64,000 nt of DNA from an uncultured Sphingobacteriaceae bacterium (lineage in GTDB: Bacteria > Bacteroidota > Bacteroidia > Sphingobacteriales > Sphingobacteriaceae). Shown in pieces: positions 21,239-30,675 of this stretch; the first letter of the stretch is position 1; every line of letters starts with the position of its first letter. Where the stretch lies: assembly GCA_946887045.1 (NCBI GenBank), contig CAMPKC010000009.1, forward strand, positions 39,191 to 103,190, in the 5' to 3' direction. Both the position numbers and the translations under genes were made by a program. The notes under the pieces were generated by a model. The model was not told where the DNA came from. It saw only the letters and a list, made by a program, of their open reading frames with translations, and did not search any database.

Positions 21239-21373
21239 TTATTTAGCCTACTAATTCTATAGATTATATGGTAATAGTAGATTTTCTTTTTAGTTTTTGG
21301 ATAGGTAATTATTGTTGTGAATCAGACTGCAACAATCAACACCGTATTTCGAACTAAAAACATTAAATAAAAC

Positions 21374-24298
21374 ATGAATATTTTTACATCATCAAATCGC
21401 ATAATTTTCCATTTACTTTTATTACTGTCACTGTTTTATTCTCAGTCTTATGCCCAAGGGAATAATTTTATTATTGTTTCCGGGACAATCGTCCAACAGG
21501 ATTCTAAAGAACCTTTACTTGGAGTAAATGTAACAGTAAAAGGAACCGTTTCCGGAACAGCGACAGATTCAAAAGGGAACTTTAAGCTACAAACCCGTGC
21601 CAAATATCCTTTTACACTAATCTTTACAAGTATCGGATTTGAACCTCAGGAATTTGAAGTGAAAGGGCCCGAATCTAACTTAAATATTTCTCTCGTAACT
21701 CAGACTATTTTAGGCAGAGAAGTAGTTGTTACAGCATCCCGGGTGTCAGAAAGTATTCTTAAATCGCCCGTTGCTATCGAGAAATTAGACATAAGGGCTA
21801 TACGAGAGACTCCTGCGCCATCATTTTACGATGCTTTCGAAAATGTTAAGGGAGTACAAATGACGACTTCAAGCTTAACATTTAAAGTGCCGAATACCCG
21901 CGGGTTCAATATACCCAATAACTTCCGTTTTATGCAGCTAGTAGATGGTATCGATATGCAGGCTGCTACGCTCGGAGTTCCGTTGGGAAATGCTATTGGT
22001 CCCACGGAATTAGATATTGCCAGTGTAGAAATTACACCCGGTGCCGCATCTGCGCTTTACGGTATGAACGCTATAAACGGAATGGCCAACCTTTTAACTA
22101 AAAGTCCTTTCTTGTACCAGGGTTTAAGCGTCTATACTAAAAATGGTTTAAATCATATTGGAGGCACTGGCAGGGAGTTAGGAAACCTTACCGAGACTGC
22201 TGTAAGGTATGCGAAAGCATTTAATAATAAATGGGCTTTTAAGATCAACGGAAGCTATATGCGAGGAACAGATTGGCTGTCTGACACCAGACTCGATCAA
22301 AATCCGAATAATCTCAATACCGCTAATCCGTCCTTTCCTGATCTGGCGGGCGCTGAAAATAATCCGGCTTACGATGCCTGGAACAAATATGGTGATGATG
22401 GAGGAAGCAACGCTGTAACCATCGGCGGATTAACAGGTATTCCGGGAAAAACAGGGAACCAAAGTATCATTGTCAGACGTACCGGTTATTGGGAAAAAGA
22501 TGTCATTAATCCCATAGTTGATAATCTGAAAGTTGATATGGGCCTGCATTATAGGTTGAATGAAAAGGCTGAATTATCTTATGGTTACCGCGTGGGCAAG
22601 ATGGATGGGGTATTTCAACGTGGTAATAAAATTCAGCTTGATAACGTCGTAGTTCAAAATCACAAATTAGAACTGAAAGGGGCAAATTATTTCGTTCGTT
22701 CATATGTTTCTCTTGAGAATACCGGTGATTCCTATAACCTTAAACCTACGGTAGATAACCTTGATATCACAAGTGGCGGAACCAATGCGGTTTGGGGGGC
22801 TAAGTTCAAAACTTCGCTTCAGACGGATATTAACGAGGGCGTTCCTTTAGATCAAGCCTTAAGAAATGCAAGAATAGCAGCAGATGCCAGTAGGGTAGAA
22901 CCAGGTACTCCAGAGTTTAATTCATTGTTAAAGACCATTCGAAGCATTAACAACTGGGATCATCGTTCAGTGGTTGGCGGTGATGCTCCTGAAACCGGCG
23001 GTTCACTACTGAAACAGATAAGTCATACATATCATACAGACGCACAATGGGATCTTTCAGATAAAATAAAATCTTTTGGCTTGTTGCTTGGAGCTGACGC
23101 AAGAATTTATGAGGTAGTTCCTGATGGAAATAATTTCGTTGATTTTTCCAGACCGGCATCTGAAAGAAATAAACCGATAGCTGATGGTAGCTTTGGTGAT
23201 AATGTATATTACAAAAAGTTCGGAGGTTTTACTCAACTTACTAAATCCTTATTTCAGGATCGATTAAAGTTATTTGGTTCAGTACGTGTGGATTACAATC
23301 CTGAATTTGACCCTAAAATAAATCCAAGAGTTGCGGCCGTTTATACGCTCGCACAAAAGCACAATTTCCGGACTTCCATTCAAAACGGCTTTCGTTTTCC
23401 AGCTTTATTTGAAGCGATTTCATTCGTGAATAACGGAAATATAAGAAGGGTAGGTGGTCTATCGTATATCAATGAGGGCCTCGGTTACCTGGACAATTCG
23501 TACACGCTTAACTCTGTTAATACTTTTAATGCTGCTGTAAATAAAGATGTTGCCGCAGGTTTATCCAGTAATGATGCGGCTTTAAAAAATAGAGCCTTAT
23601 TGGAAGTTACAAGTCTGTCGCCTACCAGACCAGAACGAATTAACTCATTTGAAGTAGGCTATAAAAGTGTATTGTTGAATAATAAACTGGTTATTGACGT
23701 TGATGCGTATAGCAATGAATACGACGGTTTTCTTGGACAAGTAGAAGTATCGGTTCCAAAAGCCAACACCGTTTTGGTTGGAACCGATGAAGCTGTTATT
23801 GCCATGATAGCCGCAAACAGATCACAACAGACAAGGTACAGGGTGTATACAAACGCTAAAAATAAGTATAATAACTATGGTTCTTCGCTGGGATTGACGT
23901 ATAACTTTTATAAAAAATATACTCTTAACGGGAACGTAAATTATAATACAATAAGTGAAAATAAGCAGAAAGACGTGTTTGTAACCGGGTTTAACACTCC
24001 TGCCTGGGCTACTAACCTTTCTTTCGGAAATCGCGAAATTATCAAAGATCTGGGTTTTAACATTGTTTGGAGATGGCAGGATAAATTCGATTGGGAAAGC
24101 CCGCTGGTTAGCGGAGCTGTACCAGCATACAGTACATTTGACGCACAGGTTTCTTATAAGATTAAGCCATCTAAGTCAACAATTAAGGTGGGTGGCACCA
24201 ATATTTTCAACAAAACTTATATTCAATATGCTGGCGGTCCAACGATCGGAGGCCTGTATTATGTTGCTCTTACGTTCGAAGGATTATTACAGAAATAA
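21374..24298 (+). CDS. TonB-dependent outer-membrane receptor
   Basis: The 974-residue protein has a signal peptide (about 1-27, ending at SYAQG), a carboxypeptidase-D regulatory-like domain (about 32-110; GVNVTVKGTVSGTATDSKG), a plug domain (about 120-245; TRGFNIPNNFRFMQLVDGI and GAASALYGMNAINGM) and a C-terminal 22-strand barrel ending in a LTFEGLLQK-type strand. It imports a substrate across the outer membrane with energy from TonB. No SusD-like lipoprotein is adjacent, so it is not a standard SusCD pair, and the ligand is unknown. No cobalamin box was seen upstream. Confidence 0.93.
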   Translation: MNIFTSSNRIIFHLLLLLSLFYSQSYAQGNNFIIVSGTIVQQDSKEPLLGVNVTVKGTVSGTATDSKGNFKLQTRAKYPFTLIFTSIGFEPQEFEVKGPESNLNISLVTQTILGREVVVTASRVSESILKSPVAIEKLDIRAIRETPAPSFYDAFENVKGVQMTTSSLTFKVPNTRGFNIPNNFRFMQLVDGIDMQAATLGVPLGNAIGPTELDIASVEITPGAASALYGMNAINGMANLLTKSPFLYQGLSVYTKNGLNHIGGTGRELGNLTETAVRYAKAFNNKWAFKINGSYMRGTDWLSDTRLDQNPNNLNTANPSFPDLAGAENNPAYDAWNKYGDDGGSNAVTIGGLTGIPGKTGNQSIIVRRTGYWEKDVINPIVDNLKVDMGLHYRLNEKAELSYGYRVGKMDGVFQRGNKIQLDNVVVQNHKLELKGANYFVRSYVSLENTGDSYNLKPTVDNLDITSGGTNAVWGAKFKTSLQTDINEGVPLDQALRNARIAADASRVEPGTPEFNSLLKTIRSINNWDHRSVVGGDAPETGGSLLKQISHTYHTDAQWDLSDKIKSFGLLLGADARIYEVVPDGNNFVDFSRPASERNKPIADGSFGDNVYYKKFGGFTQLTKSLFQDRLKLFGSVRVDYNPEFDPKINPRVAAVYTLAQKHNFRTSIQNGFRFPALFEAISFVNNGNIRRVGGLSYINEGLGYLDNSYTLNSVNTFNAAVNKDVAAGLSSNDAALKNRALLEVTSLSPTRPERINSFEVGYKSVLLNNKLVIDVDAYSNEYDGFLGQVEVSVPKANTVLVGTDEAVIAMIAANRSQQTRYRVYTNAKNKYNNYGSSLGLTYNFYKKYTLNGNVNYNTISENKQKDVFVTGFNTPAWATNLSFGNREIIKDLGFNIVWRWQDKFDWESPLVSGAVPAYSTFDAQVSYKIKPSKSTIKVGGTNIFNKTYIQYAGGPTIGGLYYVALTFEGLLQK

Positions 24299-24449
24299 TA
24301 GCCTTCGTTGTCGATAAATGTCCGTTTCGATCAATACGGTGGCCGGCAAAGGCCACCTTAAAGGAATTTACACTCTCAAAATTCTACTTGTCAAGGAATT
24401 TTTATAGCATTGTCTAATCCTGCATTTATAAAGCAAATGCAGAACTTTT

Positions 24450-25613
24450 ATGAACGCTAAACAATACTCATTAAAGGATTTAATAATTTACTTCCTTAAA
24501 CTAGGCACATGGGGCTTTGGCGGTCCCGTGGCGCTGGTGGGGTATATGCACCGGGATTTGGTAGAAAAGAAACAGTGGATTACCGAAGAAGAATATAAAG
24601 AGGGATTGGCACTCGCTCAGCTGGCACCTGGTCCGCTTGCAGCGCAGCTAGGTATTTACATTGGCTTTGTGCATTATGGAATACTGGGGGCAACATTAGC
24701 TGGTATCGCTTTCGTGCTTCCATCTTTCATAATGGTTGTTTTGTTGGGTATAGTTTACAAGCTCTATAGTGGTATTCCACTAATGCAGTCGGTGTTTTAC
24801 GGAGTTGGTGCGTCGGTAATTGGAATTATTGGCGTGAGTGCCTATAAACTTACATTGAAATCAATAAGCAAATTTGAGATACATGCCATAAAATCTAAAT
24901 GGCTCCTTTGGTTTTTTTACGTAATCGGAATAGTTGTTACTGTCATTACCCGCAGGGAGGAGGTTTTACTATTTGTAGCCGCGGGCCTGATTTATATGGT
25001 TATTAAAGCACCACCTCAGTGGTTAAGAAAACCACAAACAGCGTCGTTGGTTATTTTAGGTGGAATTGGCTTTTGGCGATATGACCCTGGTTCATTGAAG
25101 GATATAGCGTTGTTTTTTGCCAAAGCCGGTGCTTTTGTGTTTGGAAGCGGACTTGCAATCGTACCGTTCCTCCATGCCGGTGTAGTGGAGCAATTTCATT
25201 GGCTAACAGAGAATCAATTTCTTGATGCGGTTGCTGTCGCTATGGTAACTCCGGGCCCGGTAGTGATTACTGTAGGATTTATAGGCTATCTTGTTGCAGG
25301 TTTCCCCGGTGCAGTTGCTGCTGCCGCAGCTACTTTTTTGCCTTGCTATGTTTTTACTGTTGCCCTCGCACCATCTTTTAAAAAAATAGCCAGAAACGAA
25401 AGTATAAAAGCGTTTGTTGATGGCATAACTGCCGCTGTTATTGGTGCTTTGGTTGGCGCAGTTATTGTGATTGGTTTGCGTTCAATCATTGATATTCCTA
25501 CTGGCTTAATTGCAATTATATCGGTGCTGGTTCTAATTTACCTTAAGAAAGTACAGGAACCTTATATTATTCTAATTGCTGCAATCGCAGGAATAATAAT
25601 TAAAAGTTTTTGA
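24450..25613 (+). CDS. chrA: chromate transporter ChrA family
   Basis: The 387-residue membrane protein has two homologous CHR halves. The first carries FGGPVALVGYMHRDLVEKK, LAQLAPGPLAAQLGIYIG and a run of helices. The second carries FVFGSGLAIVPFLHAGVVE and AVAMVTPGPVVITVGFIGY. This is the bidomain form that exports chromate in characterised members, although many homologues have untested substrates. It ends where a 38-bp inverted repeat begins, ahead of the carboxylase gene. Confidence 0.92.
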   Translation: MNAKQYSLKDLIIYFLKLGTWGFGGPVALVGYMHRDLVEKKQWITEEEYKEGLALAQLAPGPLAAQLGIYIGFVHYGILGATLAGIAFVLPSFIMVVLLGIVYKLYSGIPLMQSVFYGVGASVIGIIGVSAYKLTLKSISKFEIHAIKSKWLLWFFYVIGIVVTVITRREEVLLFVAAGLIYMVIKAPPQWLRKPQTASLVILGGIGFWRYDPGSLKDIALFFAKAGAFVFGSGLAIVPFLHAGVVEQFHWLTENQFLDAVAVAMVTPGPVVITVGFIGYLVAGFPGAVAAAAATFLPCYVFTVALAPSFKKIARNESIKAFVDGITAAVIGALVGAVIVIGLRSIIDIPTGLIAIISVLVLIYLKKVQEPYIILIAAIAGIIIKSF

Positions 25614-25650
25614 ACATAAATGTCGTTAACCTATTAACGATATTTATGTT
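25613..25650. promoter_or_regulatory. 38-bp near-perfect inverted repeat
   Basis: Arms AACATAAATGTCGTTAA and TTAACGATATTTATGTT (17 bp with a single G/T mismatch) flank CCTA. It overlaps the chrA stop codon and ends 26 bp before the carboxylase start. There is no strong T tract after it, so it may be an operator for the carboxylase gene, a weak terminator of chrA, or both. Confidence 0.55.
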
Positions 25651-25676
25651 TACTTTAAATTATCAAACACTCCTCC

Positions 25677-27305
25677 ATGGATATAGGATTTAACAGAAAC
25701 GAGGATATTAATAAACACCACCTTTTTGAACTAAAGGATCGCCTTAAAACTATTTATTCTGGAGGTGGAGAAAAAGCCGCAGCTAAGCAAAAAGAAAAAG
25801 GGAAGCTTTTAGCACGGGAGAGAGTTTCTTATCTTATCGATGATAATCGTCCATGGTTAGAAATAGGCGCATTTGCAGGCGAAGGAATGTACCAGGAATA
25901 TGGTGGATGCCCGTCAGGTGGCGTAATAACCGGAATCGCTTATGTTTCTGGCCGGGAATGTGTTATCGTGGCAAATGATGCTACTGTTAAAGCAGGAGCG
26001 TGGTTTCCGATAACAGCAAAAAAAAATCTTCGCGCACAAGAGATCGCCATAGAAAATCGCCTGCCTATTATTTATCTGGTTGACTCGGCCGGAGTGTTTT
26101 TGCCTTTACAGGATGAAATTTTTCCTGATAAAGAACACTTTGGAAGGATATTCAGGAATAATGCGGTGATGAGCAGCGAAGGTATTGTTCAGATTTCAGC
26201 AATTATGGGATCCTGCGTGGCAGGCGGAGCTTATTTACCTATAATGAGCGATGAGGCAATGATTGTCGATGGAACAGGTTCCGTTTTCCTGGCAGGAAGT
26301 TACTTGGTCAAGTCAGCTATTGGAGAAGACGTGGATAATGAAACCCTCGGCGGCGCAACTACGCATTGTGAGATTTCTGGCGTAACGGATTATAAGCATC
26401 CTAATGATCGGGCTTGCCTGGATTCTATCAAAAATATTATGAGTAAACTTGGCGCTCCTTTAAATGCCGGTTTCGATAGAATTCAAGCTACTGCTCCTGT
26501 AAAAGAACCCGGGGATATTTACGGCTTGTTGCCCGATAATCGCGAAAAGCCCTACGACATGCTGGAGATTATTCATCGCCTTGTAGATAATTCCGATTTT
26601 GAAGAATACAAACAGCTATACGGCCAAAGCATAATCTGCGGATTAGGCCGAATTGAAGGTTGGGCAGTTGGAATTGTCGCCAATCAACGAAAAGTTATAA
26701 AATCCGGGAAAGGAGAAATGCAGTTCGGGGGCGTAATTTATTCTGATTCGGCCGATAAAGCAAGCCGTTTTATAATGAATTGTAATCAAAAGAAAATCCC
26801 ATTAGTGTTTTTGCAGGACGTTACTGGGTTTATGGTCGGAACACGTTCTGAACAAGGCGGAATCATCAAAGATGGTGCAAAAATGGTCAATGTGGTCGCT
26901 AATTCGGTTGTTCCTAAGTTTACCATTATAATTGGTAATTCGTATGGAGCGGGCAACTATGCCATGTGTGGTAAAGCCTATGATCCGAGGTTGATTTTTG
27001 CATGGCCCTCGGCTAAAATTGCAGTAATGGGAGGTTCGCAGGCCGCAAAAACCTTGTTGCAAATACAGGAGTCGGCTTTGAAAGCGAAAGGCGAAATTAT
27101 TACTCCTGAAAAGGAGGATGAACTATTAAAAGAAATTACAGATAGGTATAATCAGCAAACCACACCATATTATGCAGCAGCCAGGCTTTGGGTCGATGGT
27201 ATTATCGATCCTCTGGAAACCAGGAAAGTAATTTCTATGGGAATTGAAGCTGCCAATCAATCGCCTATCACCAAGCGCTTTAACGCAGGCATTATTCAGA
27301 CATAA
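25677..27305 (+). CDS. acyl-CoA carboxylase beta subunit (methylcrotonyl-CoA carboxylase-like)
   Basis: The 542-residue protein is a biotin-dependent carboxyltransferase with N- and C-terminal crotonase-like halves. MGSCVAGGAYLPIMSDE and GGATTHCEISGVTDY in the first half and GNSYGAGNYAMCGKAYDPR in the second match the methylcrotonyl-CoA carboxylase beta group better than propionyl-CoA carboxylase. It would transfer carboxyl from biotin to an acyl-CoA, probably in leucine or isoprenoid breakdown. No biotin carboxylase or biotin carrier gene is in the window, so the alpha subunit must be encoded elsewhere. The inverted repeat upstream may control it. Confidence 0.9.
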   Translation: MDIGFNRNEDINKHHLFELKDRLKTIYSGGGEKAAAKQKEKGKLLARERVSYLIDDNRPWLEIGAFAGEGMYQEYGGCPSGGVITGIAYVSGRECVIVANDATVKAGAWFPITAKKNLRAQEIAIENRLPIIYLVDSAGVFLPLQDEIFPDKEHFGRIFRNNAVMSSEGIVQISAIMGSCVAGGAYLPIMSDEAMIVDGTGSVFLAGSYLVKSAIGEDVDNETLGGATTHCEISGVTDYKHPNDRACLDSIKNIMSKLGAPLNAGFDRIQATAPVKEPGDIYGLLPDNREKPYDMLEIIHRLVDNSDFEEYKQLYGQSIICGLGRIEGWAVGIVANQRKVIKSGKGEMQFGGVIYSDSADKASRFIMNCNQKKIPLVFLQDVTGFMVGTRSEQGGIIKDGAKMVNVVANSVVPKFTIIIGNSYGAGNYAMCGKAYDPRLIFAWPSAKIAVMGGSQAAKTLLQIQESALKAKGEIITPEKEDELLKEITDRYNQQTTPYYAAARLWVDGIIDPLETRKVISMGIEAANQSPITKRFNAGIIQT

Positions 27306-27344
27306 TTCAGCTTCGAATACTATTTCAAATTAACATTCGTTTTT

Positions 27345-27902
27345 TTGCGTATGAGATGGATATGCTGTGCTGGATTACTTTTATGTCTGACATTATTCGA
27401 GGTACAAGCTCAAAAAATTTCATTCTCAGAGAAACGCTCCTCTTCTCTAACTTATGTCAAAGGCACCGATTTTGAAGGGGTTGTATTTTCTAAGGATTTC
27501 GCCTTCCCGTTCCTGTCCGATGATGTTGTAGAAAAAAGATTCACACCTACAGAAAGGGAAATTGAATGTGCTGAGTTGCTTCTGCTTAAGGAAATAAAAT
27601 CGGTCAACTCTTTACAGAAAAATCAAGGTGGAGATAAAGGGCCTATTATTCACGACAATTTAAAGTCTTTCGTTAGGCAATATTTTGGATATTATACATC
27701 AGCCGGAGAAAAGGTTGTTTACATAAGCTTCTTATTAAAAGCCAATTATAAATCGCTATCTAAAGAAGTGCCAAATTGGTTAAAAGGGGCGGTACTTGTG
27801 TTAAATGGTGGCAGTAATTACTGGCAGGTTCAAGCCAATCTCAATAAATCTTCCTTATTCGGACTCGATATTAACGGAATCGATCAGTCTCCTCTGCGCT
27901 AA
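27345..27902 (+). CDS. secreted hypothetical protein
   Basis: The 185-residue protein has a signal peptide (about 1-22, ending at VQAQK) and no lipobox. The mature part has a predicted mix of beta strands and a WLKGAVLVLNGGSNYWQVQANL stretch near the C terminus. I do not recognise a family. It lies 39 bp after the carboxylase gene and just before the trxB promoter, so it may share the carboxylase transcript. Confidence 0.6.
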   Translation: MRMRWICCAGLLLCLTLFEVQAQKISFSEKRSSSLTYVKGTDFEGVVFSKDFAFPFLSDDVVEKRFTPTEREIECAELLLLKEIKSVNSLQKNQGGDKGPIIHDNLKSFVRQYFGYYTSAGEKVVYISFLLKANYKSLSKEVPNWLKGAVLVLNGGSNYWQVQANLNKSSLFGLDINGIDQSPLR

Positions 27903-27928
27903 ATTGAATTTATACTGATAAATGTGTG

Positions 27929-27959
27929 TTGTCAGTGATAGGACAAAGCATTAGATTTG
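27929..27959 (+). promoter_or_regulatory. trxB promoter (TTG-N20-TAnnTTTG)
   Basis: TTG at 27929-27931 and TAGATTTG at 27952-27959 are 20 bp apart, the same spacing as in front of guaB. The predicted transcript starts some 15 bases before the ATG at 27980. Confidence 0.75.
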
Positions 27960-27979
27960 TCTCCTTGAAATTTCATCAA

Positions 27980-28936
27980 ATGTCAGAAGTAACAGAACAC
28001 GTTCATTGTTTAATTATTGGTTCAGGCCCGGCAGGATATACAGCTGCCGTTTATGCTGCCCGAGCAGATTTAAAACCTGTTTTATATACCGGAATCGTCC
28101 CGGGTGGTCAGCTCACTCAAACTACTGATGTGGAGAATTTTCCAGGCTACCCTGAAGGTATTTTAGGTCCGGAAATGATGGAAGATTTCCGCAAGCAGGC
28201 AGAACGGTTTGGTACCGATATTCGCTTTGGATATATTACTTCTGTAGATTTCACAGGTCCGGTTCATAAGGTAATTGTGGATGAGCATAAAACAATAACA
28301 GCTGATACAGTAATTATTGCGACTGGCGCATCCGCAAAATGGCTGGGTTTAGAGAGCGAACAAAAATACAATGGTTTCGGAGTTTCAGCATGTGCAGTTT
28401 GCGATGGGTTCTTTTTTAAAGGTCAGGACGTTGCAATTGTTGGAGCAGGAGATACAGCCGCAGAGGAAGCAACCTATTTAGCTAAATTGTGCAAGAAAGT
28501 GCATCTGTTGGTACGTCGTGATGAATTCAGAGCTTCCAAAACCATGGTGCACCGTGTGCTAAATACTCCTAATATCGAAGTTCATTACAATACGGAAACA
28601 AAAGAGATTGTTGGTAACGGCCAAACTGTTACAGGTATTCAGGTTTTTAATAATCAAACAAACGAAGAGAAACTATTGGACATCACTGGTTTCTTTGTTG
28701 CTATTGGTCATAAGCCCAATACAGACATTTTTAAAGATTGGTTGGAAATGGATGAAACAGGTTATCTAATTACTAAATCCGGAACAACTCAAACTAATAT
28801 TGAAGGCGTTTTTGCCTGCGGTGATGCTCAGGATAAAATCTACCGTCAAGCAGTAACTGCGGCTGGTACAGGCTGTATGGCTGCGCTGGAAGCGGAGCGC
28901 TATCTGGCAGCTAAAGAGTATGTTATGACGGAGTAA
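27980..28936 (+). CDS. trxB: thioredoxin-disulfide reductase
   Basis: The 318-residue flavoenzyme passes electrons from NADPH to thioredoxin. It has the FAD-binding GSGPAGYTAAVYAARA motif, the redox pair C138-A-V-C141 in CAVCDGFF, the NADPH-binding GAGDTAAEEA and the C-terminal FACGDAQDK motif. The start is the ATG at 27980, which fits the family and lies just after the promoter; a TTG at 27926 would add residues unlike homologues. Confidence 0.97.
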   Translation: MSEVTEHVHCLIIGSGPAGYTAAVYAARADLKPVLYTGIVPGGQLTQTTDVENFPGYPEGILGPEMMEDFRKQAERFGTDIRFGYITSVDFTGPVHKVIVDEHKTITADTVIIATGASAKWLGLESEQKYNGFGVSACAVCDGFFFKGQDVAIVGAGDTAAEEATYLAKLCKKVHLLVRRDEFRASKTMVHRVLNTPNIEVHYNTETKEIVGNGQTVTGIQVFNNQTNEEKLLDITGFFVAIGHKPNTDIFKDWLEMDETGYLITKSGTTQTNIEGVFACGDAQDKIYRQAVTAAGTGCMAALEAERYLAAKEYVMTE

Positions 28937-28990
28937 ATCTTTCTCAAACTTTTGATTTGAATTTATGTTCCATTCTCAAATAGCAATATT

Positions 28991-29125
28991 ATGGGAAAAG
29001 GCGATATCAAATCGAAACGAGGAAAAATTATTAACGGATCATTCGGAAAAAAAAGACCTCATGGCATTAAACCATCGGTAGTAGTACAGAAGAATGAAAA
29101 AAACATTGAGAAAAGTGCCAAATAG
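28991..29125 (+). CDS. small ribosomal subunit protein THX
   Basis: A 44-residue basic protein: MGKGDIKSKRGKII, then GSFGKKRPHG and a Lys-rich tail. The GKGDxKxxRGKxxxGxxGxxRP pattern is the THX family, which fills a cavity at the top of the 30S head in Thermus and is widespread in Bacteroidota. The stop codon lies in the loop of a terminator hairpin. Confidence 0.88.
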   Translation: MGKGDIKSKRGKIINGSFGKKRPHGIKPSVVVQKNEKNIEKSAK

Positions 29126-29137
29126 GCGCTTTTTTTC
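29111..29137 (+). terminator. terminator overlapping the THX stop codon
   Basis: AGTGCC pairs with GGCGCT (one G-T pair) around AAATA, followed by seven T. The stop codon TAG lies in the loop, so the end of translation should affect hairpin formation. Confidence 0.7.
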
Positions 29138-29148
29138 GTTTAGTAACT

Positions 29149-29742
29149 ATGATCAGCAAAATACTTAAGCTTCGTACGGCACTAATTCTGGGTGTTTCAA
29201 TAGCAACTATTCTTTTTCTGATATTCATGTTTTTCTATATCAGGAATCAATTTTTTGTTACACGTACAGAAATCACCGAAGATGTCATGATTGAAAAAAT
29301 CACGAACATGGGAAAACTCGAATTAGTGAAATATTCAATGAAAGATGTTATTGAAAAAAAAGTTACACGGACCTTATTGCCAGACAAAAGAATTCTGTTC
29401 GTGGCAGTGGGTGAAGTTGTCGGTTGTATTGATCTGACGAAAGTTGTAAAAGAGAATATTATATCCACTAAAGATTCCGTAACTGTTTTTCTTCCAAATC
29501 CCGAAATCTGTTATTCTAAGTTAGATCACCAACGCTCTAAAGTATATGAACTTTCAGGTGTTTGGTCGCCGAGCGACAGGCAGCAAATGATTGAGGATAT
29601 TTACAAACTGGCTGAACAAAAGATACTTCAAAATGCCAAAGAAATGGATGTGTTAGGTAAAACTAAAGAGAATGCACAAACCATTTTTAAGCCCATTTTG
29701 GAGAATATTTCTGGAAAGAGAGTCGGCATAATGTTTAAATAA
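29149..29742 (+). CDS. DUF4230 family membrane-anchored protein
   Basis: The 197-residue protein has one N-terminal membrane helix (about 10-32) and a soluble domain with the DUF4230 pattern: an early stretch of alternating Ile/Leu/Val and Lys (MGKLELVKYSMKD), then a hydrophobic GEVVGCIDLTKV turn and the DSVTVFLPNPEI motif. The family is widespread and its function is not known to me. It stands directly behind the THX terminator, so it probably has its own promoter. Confidence 0.8.
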   Translation: MISKILKLRTALILGVSIATILFLIFMFFYIRNQFFVTRTEITEDVMIEKITNMGKLELVKYSMKDVIEKKVTRTLLPDKRILFVAVGEVVGCIDLTKVVKENIISTKDSVTVFLPNPEICYSKLDHQRSKVYELSGVWSPSDRQQMIEDIYKLAEQKILQNAKEMDVLGKTKENAQTIFKPILENISGKRVGIMFK

Positions 29743-30037
29743 GACAGTTAATTTATGAAATAACCTTTATGATGGTCTAAGTTTTCCTTTGTTTGAACTT
29801 TTTCTAGCGGGTACAGGCGAAAATACAGGACTAGTAGCTGCTCCAAAATCATAGGGCGATAGTGAATAATGATGGAAAACACTACATTTGAGTTGAGTGA
29901 TGCTATCGGTTAATAAAAGTATCACAAAATTCAAATCCGGTATTTCCAAATCTGGGGACAGTCGAATTGAGAGGAACCCAATAGTCGAAAGGCAGAAATA
30001 CCGCAAGTTTATTGTTTCATTAATTATTCAACCATCG
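29743..30037. other. 295-bp gap, no convincing gene
   Basis: No supported gene is seen. A 79-codon minus-strand frame (29767-30006) is open but has unusual composition and no recognisable family. A plus-strand extension of the next gene back to 29897 is unlikely because the lipoprotein signal sequence begins at 30038. Confidence 0.5.
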
Positions 30038-30661
30038 ATGAAAAAAATAATTTTGTTATTCTCTGTTGCCAGCTTTGTTATAAGTTCATGTAGTCCGGAT
30101 GAACCCAAAAAAGCAGCGTCTTCTATTACCAAAGTAGTTTTGCCGCAGCCTTTCCGTTTTCACAAGTCAATAGAAGTGAAACCGGGTTTAACCTTTGATG
30201 TTTTAAGTTGGGGACGAGGATCCGAGCATATCGGTCAATATATTATTCTTCGGTCTGACTCATCTAAGGTAAAATACAGTACCATTTCTGAGGAATTAGA
30301 GGGAGATATCGTTGATGTCTGGAACATGGATTTAGATGCAGATGGAAATCCGGAAATTTTCATTCAAGCAAAAGGACAAGACAAGGGTTCCTATTTAAAG
30401 ATTTATGTTCATGAATTTTCTGACGGCGGTTCATCTCAGGAGATTAAGTTCCCGGAGTTAAGTTCGGCAACGAAACGAAAATATCACGGCAAAGATTCTA
30501 TTTACACAAAAGAAGGAAATCTGTTCAGAGAGTTTCCGCTGTATGAAGAAAAAGATACGGCTGGGGTCAATCCCGTTGATAAAAAGTTTGTGGAGTATAC
30601 ATTAAAAGGGAATCGTTTCGATATACATGAAATAAAAGATGAAGAGAAACAAAAGCCATAG
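30038..30661 (+). CDS. putative lipoprotein
   Basis: The 207-residue protein starts with a lipoprotein signal (MKKIILLFSVASFVISSC); the lipobox Cys is near residue 18. The mature part has a stretch (WNMDLDADGNPEIFIQAKG) that resembles FG-GAP/VCBS-type calcium-loop repeats, so it may have a small beta-propeller-like element. I do not recognise a family. The start is placed at the ATG that gives the signal sequence. Confidence 0.65.
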   Translation: MKKIILLFSVASFVISSCSPDEPKKAASSITKVVLPQPFRFHKSIEVKPGLTFDVLSWGRGSEHIGQYIILRSDSSKVKYSTISEELEGDIVDVWNMDLDADGNPEIFIQAKGQDKGSYLKIYVHEFSDGGSSQEIKFPELSSATKRKYHGKDSIYTKEGNLFREFPLYEEKDTAGVNPVDKKFVEYTLKGNRFDIHEIKDEEKQKP

Positions 30662-30675
30662 TGTTTCGGTCGACT

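Noticed and set aside
21374..24298. SusC-type polysaccharide utilisation receptor
   Set aside because: No SusD-like partner or linked polysaccharide enzymes are adjacent, so only a general TonB-dependent receptor can be claimed.
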